Shown: positions 17,581-25,390 of the stretch, in pieces
Numbering within the stretch: position 1 is the first letter of the stretch
How the letters are laid out: each line of letters starts with the position of its first letter
From: Actinomadura sp. NAK00032
Lineage (GTDB): Bacteria > Actinomycetota > Actinomycetes > Streptosporangiales > Streptosporangiaceae
Assembly: GCF_013364275.1 (NCBI RefSeq)
Contig: NZ_CP054932.1
Span: 1,116,001-1,180,000 of the forward strand
Direction of reading: 5' to 3'
DNA: 64,000 bases
Notes under the pieces: model-generated
Databases searched by the model: none
What the model was told of the DNA's origin: nothing
Seen by the model: only the letters and a program-made list of their open reading frames with translations
Position numbers and translations under genes: made by a program

Positions 17581-18794
17581 ATCGCACCTGCGGCGGAACG
17601 GACCCCGGTCGGAGCCATGGCGCGGATCACCTTCGGCGGGCCCGGCGCGGTGATCCGGACGGCACCGTCATAGTCCGACCTGCCGTCGAACTTGCTGAAC
17701 TTGACGTAGTCGCCGGTGCGCGGGGCGTGGACCATCCAGCGCACGCCGTTTACTTCGCCATAGTAGATTCCCATATGCTGCTGGTTGTTGAAGAAGACCA
17801 GGTCTCCAGGAGCCAATTGAGCGCGGGAGACCTTGGTGCCCAATTTGCTCGCCCATATGGCGTACGTCGTCCGGGGGATCGTGATCCTTCCCTTGGACGC
17901 CTTGTAGACGGCGAACTGTGCCAGGGACGAGCAGTCGAATCCCACGGTGTTCGCTCCCTGAGCCGTGCCGCGGCTCGGCCCCTTGATGGTCCCGCCTCCC
18001 CACGAGTACGGGGTCGCCACCGAATTCTGGCTGGGCGGCTGCGGTGTGCCCGGGTCTTTTCTGGCCCAATAGGCGGCGGCGTTGGCGGTGAGTTGGCCGA
18101 AGGACCCGGATCCGAGGAATGCGCCACCCGAACAGGAGATCTGCTGCGCAAGGTTGACCGGCGCCACGTGGTACTCCTTGGCGTAGCGGTTCGCCGCCGC
18201 CATCACGGATTTCACATATGGGTTGGTCGCCGGGGTGTAGTTGCCGGGGTTGTAGAGATGGACGGCTCTTGTGATGTCGTTCGAGCTGAGTGGTATGGAC
18301 GGACTCTTCTTGCCGACGGTGCGCCTGAGGTGATTGCTCGCACCGAGGATGGCGTCCGCGGGATTGTAACGGTCCTCCACCCCGTCCCCGTCTCCATCGG
18401 CTCCGTCCACCAGCCACGATGACTGGAGGAACTGCATGGGGCCGCCCGCGCCCGCGTAGTTCTCGCTGCTGTGGACGCCGGGCAGGGTGGACCTGCCATG
18501 GTCAGACTCGATCTTGCCAATGCCGGCGAGGACGTTCCACGGGATGTTCTGCTCCCGGCCCGTTTTCTGGTATAGCGCGAGGTAGTTCTGGGGAATGGAA
18601 TCGCGCGAGGCGTTCGCCTGTACCACGCCCGAACCCCCGTTGCCGGTGTTGGGAGCACACGCCTGCAGGACGTTCGAAACGCTGGGAGTCATCATCATGA
18701 AGATGACCGCCGCGAGTAGTGCCATGACGAGAAGAAGGCTTATGCTGCCGCCCGGAAGAAAAATGATCAACCAGATCATGCGGTTTTTGCGCAC
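17577..18794 (-). CDS. VirB1-like dual peptidoglycan hydrolase (lytic transglycosylase + NlpC/P60)
   Basis: 405 residues from GTG 18794, preceded by GAGAGGG; the longer frame to 19022 lacks a better site. A membrane anchor (about 7-36) leads to an SLT-type domain with catalytic Glu96 in AGIGKIESDHG. The NlpC/P60 domain follows with Cys288 in FDCSSLAQF, LAPGDLVFF and His in QHMGIYYG. The two domains cut glycan and peptide bonds, opening the wall for a trans-envelope machine as VirB1 and TcpG do. It is first in the minus-strand arm of the locus. Confidence 0.9.
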   Translation of the reverse strand: MRKNRMIWLIIFLPGGSISLLLVMALLAAVIFMMMTPSVSNVLQACAPNTGNGGSGVVQANASRDSIPQNYLALYQKTGREQNIPWNVLAGIGKIESDHGRSTLPGVHSSENYAGAGGPMQFLQSSWLVDGADGDGDGVEDRYNPADAILGASNHLRRTVGKKSPSIPLSSNDITRAVHLYNPGNYTPATNPYVKSVMAAANRYAKEYHVAPVNLAQQISCSGGAFLGSGSFGQLTANAAAYWARKDPGTPQPPSQNSVATPYSWGGGTIKGPSRGTAQGANTVGFDCSSLAQFAVYKASKGRITIPRTTYAIWASKLGTKVSRAQLAPGDLVFFNNQQHMGIYYGEVNGVRWMVHAPRTGDYVKFSKFDGRSDYDGAVRITAPGPPKVIRAMAPTGVRSAAGAM

Positions 18795-19127
18795 GCCAGC
18801 CCTCTCTGCGGTGTCGAGGTGCCGTCGAGCCTGAGCCGACCGCCGCGTCCGCCGGTGGACCGGGGACCGTGCGGTCGGGACGCCGAGTAGCCCGGATGCC
18901 GTGCGAGCCCCCGGGCGGGATGTGCCGGCGACTGTCCGGGCATGGTTCACCTCCTGCCACGCTGGATAAGACAGTGCGGTCGCCACCCGGATGTGCAAGG
19001 TCTTTCCGGCGTTTCCTGGCACCCGCGGTCGTCGCGTGCATTGCGACCTTGCGGGTTCGGCGCGTCGCCGGACGGTACCCGGCGGAAGCTCTCAACGCCG
19101 CGGGCTTCGGATCGCCGGGAGGGATGG
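18795..19127. other. Divergent region with a shared 11-base motif
   Basis: This 333-base region separates the VirB1-like gene (minus) from a small unknown gene (plus). It contains AGACAGTGCGG at 18969-18979, the core of the tandem repeat at 371-406. No gene or clear core promoter was recognised here. Confidence 0.35.
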
Positions 19128-19574
19128 ATGGCCGTGCTGGACGAGCTGGTGGCCGCAGGGAAGGCAGGTGCCGGGACGCGCCGTATCGCCTGGCTGCTGT
19201 TCTGGGGCGAACGTGCCGCCGGATACGCGGACGCGCACGCGATGGGCCTCCGGGACGACGACATCGTCACCGCCGTCCGCCGCGGGATCTGGCTGCGGGA
19301 CTACGTCACGGCCAGGCGGCAGTCCTCACACCAGGAGGTGCTGGAGGCGCATGCGGCGACGGGCGACGCCTTCGCCTACGCGTGCGAACGCAGGGCCGGG
19401 CACGACCACGCCGAGGCGATGGAGCTCGTGCTGCCGGGCAGCAGCCTCCTCGTCCCCTCCCAGCCCGTCGCCGAGGTGCCGGAGCCGACGATCGCCGATC
19501 GTTTCGAGCCCGTGCGGGCCCGTCCCCGCCGGGTCGCTCCGCCTGTGGAGATCGAACTGGGCGTCGGCATCTGA
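19128..19574 (+). CDS. Conserved-looking small protein of unknown function
   Basis: 148 residues from ATG 19128 behind GGGAGGG; ATG 19124 is out of frame. The protein is soluble, with a helical N-terminal half (AVLDELVAAGKAGAGTRRIA), a charged middle and a Pro/Arg-rich tail. No domain was recognised. It is divergent from the VirB1-like gene across a region carrying the shared 11-base motif, so it may belong to the secretion locus regulon. That link is inference. Confidence 0.6.
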   Translation: MAVLDELVAAGKAGAGTRRIAWLLFWGERAAGYADAHAMGLRDDDIVTAVRRGIWLRDYVTARRQSSHQEVLEAHAATGDAFAYACERRAGHDHAEAMELVLPGSSLLVPSQPVAEVPEPTIADRFEPVRARPRRVAPPVEIELGVGI

Positions 19575-19596
19575 GCCGGCCGTGACGGTGAGTGGC

Positions 19597-20085
19597 TCAA
19601 CCCATGAACTCGTGAATCTGGAGGAGCTGCGCCTGTCTCGCAGCCTCGGCCAGCGGCGTGATCAGAAACAGCAGCGCGGTGCGCCGCGCGGTCCCGGGTA
19701 GCCCGGCCAACTCGGTGACGTGCCGCACCCCGTCCGGGCCGTGCAGTTCGAATCCGCGAGCGGAACTCGCCCACACCCTGCCGTCCGGTGTGTCCAGAAC
19801 GGGGACGGGCTCGTCCCCCGGGGCGGCGGCCAGGTCGCCGAGGACCCAGCCGGTGCGCCGGGCCGCCTCCGCGAACGCCATGACCTCGTCCAGGTCGCGG
19901 CGCATCCGGACGAGGACGGCACCGGTGAACGAGGCGGGCAGGTTGTCGACCGAGGCGGCGCTGCGGCAGCCGAGCCTGCCGGCAATCTCGGCCACCCGAT
20001 CCAGCACGCTGCGATGGATCAGACCCGCCTCGGCGTCGCCGACCGTGATGATCGCTGTGCACAACCGGTTCTGCGCTCCTGGCAT
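19597..20085 (-). CDS. Unknown protein
   Basis: 162 residues from ATG 20085. The sequence alternates strands and helices (AIITVGDAEAGLIH, GAVLVRMRRDLDEVMAFAEAA, LLFLITPLAEAARQAQ) and looks like a compact alpha/beta domain without signal peptide or membrane segment. It ends 22 bases from the convergent plus-strand gene. No family was recognised. Confidence 0.6.
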   Translation of the reverse strand: MPGAQNRLCTAIITVGDAEAGLIHRSVLDRVAEIAGRLGCRSAASVDNLPASFTGAVLVRMRRDLDEVMAFAEAARRTGWVLGDLAAAPGDEPVPVLDTPDGRVWASSARGFELHGPDGVRHVTELAGLPGTARRTALLFLITPLAEAARQAQLLQIHEFMG

Positions 20086-20317
20086 CCTCGCTCGTTCCCC
20101 CGTCAGGGCAACCCTTGCGAGGCTGCCTTAACCGCCGCGCGTGATGGCTGACTCAGCCGGCACGCTCCCCATCCCCCCGGACAGTAAAGCCACTCACGAT
20201 ACAGAACGATGGACGGTCCTGGTCACCAGGAGGTGACGCGCAAACCCTTTCCAGGGCATGCCGATTCGGCTTCCGGCTAACGGTGGTGATAAGCAGGTGG
20301 GCGCGGAATGGGGCGCC
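20086..20317. other. Intergenic region with a 15-bp palindrome
   Basis: No gene is supported here. TCCTGGTCACCAGGA (20217-20231) is a perfect palindrome with one central base. It lies about 86 bases past the stop of the three-gene small operon and may be an operator or part of its terminator. Confidence 0.35.
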
Positions 20318-20692
20318 TCATCCCCGTTCAGCGCGAAGCAGGTCTTCCCTGGCGGTCCCGAGCAGGTGGCGGGCCACCTCCAGCCCCTTGTGCCCGTAGT
20401 CCAAGTGGACCAGGGCCGTTTCCACCAGCTCCACACCCGAACCCGGCGGCTGCCCGGTCACTTCGAGTTCCCGGATCTGCTCGGTCCGCTCCATTACCGT
20501 GCCGACGATGTTCCAGACCAGATCCAGTACATCCGTGACCATCTCCACCGCCTGACCGGCTCCGGCCAGCGTCAACTCGTCCGTGTCGTCACTCACCGCC
20601 GAGGACACCGCTTCCACCCGCTCCCGCAGCGCCCCCAGCGCCCGATCAAGCTCGCTCACCGATTCCTCTCGGGTTCGCACCGTCACGGTCAC
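20318..20692 (-). CDS. Small helical protein of unknown function
   Basis: 124 residues from GTG 20692, with AGGGGG about 10 bases upstream. It is acidic and almost wholly helical (SELDRALGALRERVEAVSS, GQAVEMVTDVLDLVWNIVG), consistent with a four-helix bundle or coiled coil. It is the last of three tightly packed small genes and starts 2 bases after the preceding stop. No family was recognised. Confidence 0.6.
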   Translation of the reverse strand: MTVTVRTREESVSELDRALGALRERVEAVSSAVSDDTDELTLAGAGQAVEMVTDVLDLVWNIVGTVMERTEQIRELEVTGQPPGSGVELVETALVHLDYGHKGLEVARHLLGTAREDLLRAERG

Positions 20693-20694
20693 AT

Positions 20695-20895
20695 CTACCC
20701 CCTGCTCTGGAGCAGCCGGTCATGAATCAGCCGCTCCGCCGTCGATTCCATGTCGCCGCCCAACGCGGCGAAGCCGCGCACCCTCCCGCCGACCGCGCCG
20801 GCGCCGCCCCGCCGACACCCGCCTGCGCGGCCCGCTCCGCTCTCCGCGGGCAACGGCGTTGCCCGGCCGAGGACGTCTTCGGACGGGTCAAGCAC
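20695..20895 (-). CDS. Small Gly/Ala/Arg-rich protein of unknown function
   Basis: 66 residues from GTG 20895, overlapping the stop of the 75-residue gene by 8 bases. The middle is low-complexity (GGCRRGGAGAVGGRV) and the end is helical (MESTAERLIHDRLLQSRG). Its position between two genes that abut within a few bases supports it being real, but composition alone would not. Confidence 0.45.
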   Translation of the reverse strand: MLDPSEDVLGRATPLPAESGAGRAGGCRRGGAGAVGGRVRGFAALGGDMESTAERLIHDRLLQSRG

Positions 20896-21115
20896 CGTAA
20901 TAGGGGATGCCCAGCTCGCCGGAGGTCTCGAGGCGGATTATTTCGCTGAGCAATTCCTTCGGAGTTCTTCCCTCGACCAGGACTGCTCGGCCGTGGCGGG
21001 TCACCGCCCAGTAGTGGCCGGTCCGGTTCCCGTACCAGCAGATCCATTGCTTGCTGCGCTGCTGAAGTTGCCTTGCCAAATGACGTGGATCTTCGCTTGA
21101 AGCGAAGGAATTCAT
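20888..21115 (-). CDS. Small protein of unknown function
   Basis: 75 residues from ATG 21115, with AGGTAAAGAG just upstream. It contains a Trp/Tyr-rich strand pair (WICWYGNRTGHYWAV) followed by TPKELLSEIIRLE, a common pattern in small actinomycete proteins of unknown role. It is first in a three-gene minus-strand cluster (to 20318) with overlapping reading frames. Confidence 0.6.
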   Translation of the reverse strand: MNSFASSEDPRHLARQLQQRSKQWICWYGNRTGHYWAVTRHGRAVLVEGRTPKELLSEIIRLETSGELGIPYYGA

Positions 21116-21463
21116 CTCTTTACCTGCGACATGGTGTGGCCAGTTCTCCCGGGGCGGATGTCGTGTCTGTCTACTACGGTTCAGCCGACCGGGCCGACCG
21201 CAAGCGACCGGGCAGTCATTTTTTGCCCTCCGCGCCGTCGCGGGACGAACCCGGAGCCGATGCCGCCCAGGTCGCGGCGCCGCCGTTCGCTCGATCCGCG
21301 TACCTGGGCGGTTGCCGACCCCGCCGGGCCCTGGACGGTCGCAGCAGGACGGCCAGACCCGGGACCGCCCGAGAGGGGCGCCCGGTTCCACATTTGCGAG
21401 ATAAGCAGCCGTACGGACTCGGAAATGAGCGACCGAACATTGTCGTCCGGCGGGATGGCCCGC
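21116..21463. other. Gap downstream of casE; no CRISPR repeats seen
   Basis: In a type I-E operon cas1 should follow casE here. Nothing resembling cas1 or cas2 was seen, and no roughly 28-base repeats with regular spacing occur. A minus-strand open frame of about 99 codons (21181-21480) overlaps the casE end and has no recognisable content. Confidence 0.5.
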
Positions 21464-22201
21464 CTAATTGAGGGCACCACCGCTATAAGAATCTTCAGAA
21501 TTCGGGGGAGTGAGGGTGAGCAGTCCGCAGCCGTAAGCCTTGCTGGGACCGACGCCCTTCAGAATGGCCTGAGTGAGCAGAACCACGTCCGTGACGAGCA
21601 GCCTGCCCTCGAAAGTCGCGGTGTGGAGCGTGACCGGGACGCCGCCTCCGCCCTCGGTGAAGGAGTGCCGGCTCCGCGCGGTGATCCGAACGTCCGGCGC
21701 GGAGCGTGGGGAGCGGCCGTCCAGACCGGAGGTCGCGGAGCCGGTGCGGGTACGGGGAATGGTGAAGCCCCATGTGGGAGCGTGTTCGAGGAACCACCCG
21801 AGTTGCTGGGCGGGGGTCCGGTGAGCACGGTCGTCGTCGGGCGCCTGACTCTCGCCCGGGTCGTCGCGCACCGGGTTCGCGGTGACCCGGAACGCGAACT
21901 CCCTGCTGATGGCCAGTTGGGTGAGCAACGGCCGGTATTCACGGGTCGCCGCCTGGCCTCCGGCCGCGCCCGGCCAGCCGGCGGCCTCGACCAGGCGGGT
22001 CCAGTCGGGACGGGACGGGCTGAGCACGAACAGCCGGGGCCGCTGGGGATCGTCGGCGTCCAGGCGCCACAGGACCCGCTTCATCTGGGACGGATCGGAG
22101 ATTCCACCGAGGACCGCACCGCGCATGGCGCGCGGGCAGCCCAGGAGATCGCGGCTCTCCGCCCGCAGCGGGTTGATCGAGATATGGGACAAGTAGGTCA
22201 T
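21464..22201 (-). CDS. casE: Type I-E CRISPR crRNA endonuclease Cas6e (CasE/Cse3), orphan
   Basis: 245 residues. The start MTYLSHISINPLRAESRDLL matches the Cas6e N-terminus, and GVGPSKAYGCGLLTL near the C-terminus is the family's glycine-rich loop. PDVRITARSRHSFTEGG and TATFEGRLLVTD are also typical. Cas6e cuts pre-crRNA within the repeat stem and stays in Cascade. The length is normal and no frameshift is seen. No cas3, casA-D, cas1, cas2 or repeats were found in the window, so the gene is stranded. ATG 22201 overlaps a stop from an open frame that now enters the antiporter gene. Confidence 0.9.
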   Translation of the reverse strand: MTYLSHISINPLRAESRDLLGCPRAMRGAVLGGISDPSQMKRVLWRLDADDPQRPRLFVLSPSRPDWTRLVEAAGWPGAAGGQAATREYRPLLTQLAISREFAFRVTANPVRDDPGESQAPDDDRAHRTPAQQLGWFLEHAPTWGFTIPRTRTGSATSGLDGRSPRSAPDVRITARSRHSFTEGGGGVPVTLHTATFEGRLLVTDVVLLTQAILKGVGPSKAYGCGLLTLTPPNSEDSYSGGALN

Positions 22202-22308
22202 GGCACCCCTCGCCGGCCCAGCGAACCGAAGTCGTCTTCGGCGATCTTCACCGTCCGCACGCTCCAGGCAGTGTCAACCGTCCGAGCCAGGGGGACACCG
22301 CGGTCACT
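22198..22308 (-). pseudogene. Possible tail of the gene once upstream of casE (cas5e expected)
   Basis: An open frame of about 36 codons ending RRGVP and a TGA that overlaps the casE ATG (ATGA) continues upstream until it meets the end of the antiporter gene. Translationally coupled overlap with casE is typical of cas5e-casE. The 36 residues themselves do not identify Cas5e; the call rests on gene order and the overlap. Confidence 0.3.
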
Positions 22309-23716
22309 GCGGCATCGCCACTCTTTCCGCCGCGGGAAGGTCGCCGGGCCCGGCCGTCACTCCGGCGCGCGGGGCGGTGATCACCGTGGTCACCAGAGTC
22401 ATGACCACCAGGATGGCGAACAGGTCGGCCGAAAGGATCCCGGTGTCCACGCCGATCCGCAGCAGGATCAACTCGGTGACGCCGCGGCAGTTGAGCAGCC
22501 GGCCCAGCGTCAGCGAGGGAACCCAGGGCCAGCGTCCCGCCCGGACGGCGACGGTCACACCACCCAGTTTCGCGGCCACCGCGGTGACGATGAACGCCAG
22601 ACACCACCAGCGATCGCCGCTGTCGCCCAGCGCGTCCGCCAGATCGGTGCGGAGGCCGACCTCAAGGAAGAACAGCGGCAGCAGCACCGCCGCGGCGAAG
22701 CGCCCGAGCCGGTCGGCGGCCCCCATGCAGGCGAGGGAATGGCGGGGAAGCACGACGCCGAAGGCGAACGCGCCGAACGCCGCGTGCACGCCGATGGCGT
22801 CGGTGGCCGTCGCCGCCAGTAAGCCGCCCACCATGACGAGCGGCAACGCCGCGTCCTGCCCGCCGACGCGTGAGCCGCGGGACCCCGGTGACTCCATCGC
22901 GGCGGCGATGCGACCCATCGCCGGGCGTATCGCCACCATCACGGCCACGAACAGGACCGTCAGCAGGATCACCGTGGTGCCCGAGGCCGCCCCTGTTCCG
23001 GCCATGCCCAGGCAGATCGCCGCCAGCGACCACACCGCCAGGTCGGTCCCGGCGGCGGCGCCCAGCGCGAACGAGGCGATCGGGGTTCCGGTCAATCCGA
23101 GGTCACCGAGAACACGGGCCAGAACCGGTAGCGCGGTGACGCCCAGGACGAGCCCCAGGAACACCGCGTAAACGGGAAAACTCACCGGCCCGGCGTAGTG
23201 GGCCGCCGTCGGCACGGCCAGCGCCAGCCCGGCCGCCACCGGGACCGCCAGTCCGGCGTACACGACGGTGAGCAGCGACCGGCGTCCCGTACGCAGCACG
23301 TCCAGGTCGAGTTCGGCTCCGGCGGCCACCATGAACATCACCAGGCCGAGCTGCGCCGGGCCGTGGACGGCCGAGACGATCTCGTCCGGGAACAGCCACC
23401 CCATGCCGTCCGGGGACAGCGCCCCGAAGAGGGAGGGACCGAGGAGCACGCAGACAGTGATCTCGCCCAGCACCGCGGGCAGCCGGAACCGCTGGGCGAT
23501 CAGCCCACCGAGCCGGGCCGCGCCGAGCACGACGCCGATCGCGAGGAGCAGGTGGAAGCCGGAGCTCTCCACCGGGACCGGTAGGTCATGGAGGCGGCCG
23601 GGCCCTTCCTCCGGAGACAGCCGCCATGCCAGGGCCGCGGCGACCGAGAGAAGAGCCGTGCTACCGGCGATCACGAGGACCGCGGACCGCCTCCCCATGA
23701 CCGCCGACGGGATCAT
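22304..23716 (-). CDS. Cation/proton antiporter, CPA2 (KefB-like) family
   Basis: 470 residues from ATG 23716 (GGAAGA upstream); the frame extends to 23842 without a better start. About 12-13 membrane helices are visible. CPA2-type features include LPAVLGEITVCVLLGPSLFG, a GAELDLDVLRTGRR segment and VTALPVLARVLGDLGL. Proteins of this family exchange Na+ or K+ for H+. No cytosolic RCK/TrkA domain follows. The gene occupies the place where the casA-D genes would lie, suggesting insertion or deletion fusion at the decayed cas locus. Confidence 0.88.
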   Translation of the reverse strand: MIPSAVMGRRSAVLVIAGSTALLSVAAALAWRLSPEEGPGRLHDLPVPVESSGFHLLLAIGVVLGAARLGGLIAQRFRLPAVLGEITVCVLLGPSLFGALSPDGMGWLFPDEIVSAVHGPAQLGLVMFMVAAGAELDLDVLRTGRRSLLTVVYAGLAVPVAAGLALAVPTAAHYAGPVSFPVYAVFLGLVLGVTALPVLARVLGDLGLTGTPIASFALGAAAGTDLAVWSLAAICLGMAGTGAASGTTVILLTVLFVAVMVAIRPAMGRIAAAMESPGSRGSRVGGQDAALPLVMVGGLLAATATDAIGVHAAFGAFAFGVVLPRHSLACMGAADRLGRFAAAVLLPLFFLEVGLRTDLADALGDSGDRWWCLAFIVTAVAAKLGGVTVAVRAGRWPWVPSLTLGRLLNCRGVTELILLRIGVDTGILSADLFAILVVMTLVTTVITAPRAGVTAGPGDLPAAERVAMPQ

Positions 23717-24171
23717 GCGGGATTCTTCCGATGGCAAGCTGGTGCCCCTTGGATGTCGAGCGGACCTGGTGTCTCTGACTCCTGAGCACAACGCGTGTCC
23801 CGGTGCCAGCAGAGACAGTGCAGTCAGGAGAGCGGGTGTCAAGACGGCCCCACCTCACAGCACCACCGAAGCCGCACGCTCCGCCTGGACGCCCGGGGAT
23901 GCGGCGCCTCAAGGCCCGGCCGTCGGCGCCCTCAGATTCGCGCCCGCCGGCTGCGCGTCGCCGTCCTTCGCGGTGATCCGCACATCCGCACGTATCAGCC
24001 CTCCGGGGCCGACCCGATGGACCGCATCGAGTACGACGTCCGAGCCAAACCGGCGCTGCGCTCGGGCTCGCCGGGAAGCGGTCGCCGCGGCACGCGCCAA
24101 GCCGCTGGTCCCGAACGCCTCAAGACCTACAGCCAAATAGTTTTCGGCAAGCGCAACGTCGCAACGTCACA
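23717..24171. other. Intergenic region with an unassigned open frame
   Basis: A minus-strand frame from about 24136 to 23909 reads through 75 codons and contains DVRITAKDGDAQ, faintly like a segment of casE (PDVRITARSRHSF). The similarity is too short to trust. No other content was recognised. Confidence 0.25.
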
Positions 24172-24600
24172 TCAGTCTTTGGTCTCCGCGGGCTCGCCGA
24201 ACACCCACGGGGCCAGCACCACAAGCCAACCGTCGGGATCCTCGAACAGGACGGCGCCGCGCTCATTCCAGTACGGATTGGCGGCTGTCACGGGACGGTG
24301 GCCGCCGTCGTCCAGACGGGCGAGGGCAGCCGCCAGGGCTTCAGGCCCGCGTAGATACAGGACCAGCTGGTTCTCCGGATGCGGTGCGGGTGCGACCGGC
24401 GGTGTCCCGTGCTGGGTGATCTCCATCTGCACAGGACTTCCCGGCAAGCCGAAGACCACGCCGTCGTATCCGGCGTGGTCTCGCCACTGCGCCAGGACCG
24501 GCAGCCCCAGCCAGTCCCGGTAGAAGGCGATAATCGCGTCGTAATGCGCCGTGGGCCGTGCGAAGCGGACGGCCCCGACCATGAGATGTTCCGGCCACAT
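24172..24600 (-). CDS. VOC/glyoxalase-fold protein
   Basis: 142 residues from ATG 24600. Two beta-alpha-beta-beta-beta units of the vicinal oxygen chelate fold are visible: VGAVRFARPTAHYDAIIAFY for the first and NQLVLYLRGPEALAAAL for the second. FEDPDGWLVVLAPW is the usual ending. His and Glu residues that could bind metal are present, but the substrate cannot be told. It lies beside pseudogene remnants and is monocistronic. Confidence 0.85.
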   Translation of the reverse strand: MWPEHLMVGAVRFARPTAHYDAIIAFYRDWLGLPVLAQWRDHAGYDGVVFGLPGSPVQMEITQHGTPPVAPAPHPENQLVLYLRGPEALAAALARLDDGGHRPVTAANPYWNERGAVLFEDPDGWLVVLAPWVFGEPAETKD

Positions 24601-24641
24601 GGCGAGCACGCTACAACTGCCGCGCCGCGTCGATGACCCAC

Positions 24642-24857
24642 CAAATCCCATGGGACGAGAGAGTCGAGGAAGGCGGTCGGGTGGTAGGCGGCCTGGACGG
24701 GCGCGAGCACTCCCGGCTTGGCGCGGTCGGCGATGAGACGGCGGGCGCTTTCGACTGCGACCACCGCGGTCGTGCCGTAGGTGTCGGGGCCGTGGACGAT
24801 GCCGCGGGCAGGGCGGCCGTCGCTACCGGTGGCGTCGAGCACGAACGCCTTCAAACG
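24642..24857 (-). pseudogene. Remnant of a saccharopine-dehydrogenase-like gene (C-terminal part)
   Basis: About 72 codons resemble the C-terminal region of saccharopine dehydrogenase/enoyl reductase-like proteins (GPDTYGTTAVVAVESARRL and KPGVLAPVQAAYHPTAFLD). There is no N-terminal Rossmann domain, and the frame is not continuous with one upstream. Family identity is moderate; the fragment state is clear. Confidence 0.5.
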
Positions 24858-25133
24858 GCAGTACGCAAGCGGAAGGGCTGGGCGCTGGACGGCGTTGCCG
24901 CGGGGAGCGCCGGTTCGGACGTAGCGGTTCGCCGGGGTCGCAGGAGTCGATCGCGTCGATGGAGCCGTCGTGCAGATGGAACCGGGTAGCCGGCCGCGCG
25001 GGTTCCGAGCGCCGTCGGCGGCCCGCGCGAGACATTGGCGACATGACACGCCCGGCCCGACTTGCTTAACTATGGACGATCTTGTCGTTACTGTCGTGCC
25101 CCAGGGTCGGCGAAGCGGTCACCGGAGGTAGCG

Positions 25134-25331
25134 ATGAGGTCCGGACGGTGGATGCTCGTCGCCTGGCTGATCATAGGAGCGCTCGCCGCGGGACAGCGCA
25201 ACTACTACGCCCAATTCGACGGCAGCTGCGCCAAAATCGCCACGATCGGAATCACCTTGGCCTCCGGTCCGCTCAACTACATCGGTCTCAACCCCACCGC
25301 CAACTGCAAGGTCCCCCAGCCGAGCAAATGA
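25134..25331 (+). CDS. Small exported or membrane protein of unknown function
   Basis: 65 residues from ATG 25134 with GGAGGTAG just upstream. An N-terminal hydrophobic helix (MLVAWLIIGALAAG) is followed by a short exterior part with two cysteines and ITLASGPLNYIGLNP. The pattern is like small conserved actinomycete proteins of unknown role. Confidence 0.7.
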   Translation: MRSGRWMLVAWLIIGALAAGQRNYYAQFDGSCAKIATIGITLASGPLNYIGLNPTANCKVPQPSK

Positions 25332-25390
25332 CGTGCTCGCCTTGGCAATCGAAGAGGATGGCGGGGCGTTGTCGGTGAGCGCGACCCCCG

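Noticed and set aside
6830..18794. Prophage or complete integrative conjugative element
   Set aside because: No integrase, relaxase, capsid, replication or partition gene and no flanking att repeats could be seen.
21181..21480. 99-codon minus-strand frame after casE
   Set aside because: It overlaps casE, has no good ribosome binding site and no recognisable content.
23909..24136. Similarity between DVRITAKDG here and casE
   Set aside because: Only about seven residues match; too short to claim a duplicated cas fragment.
21116..24171. CRISPR array near casE
   Set aside because: No regularly spaced repeats of about 28-29 bases were seen on either side.
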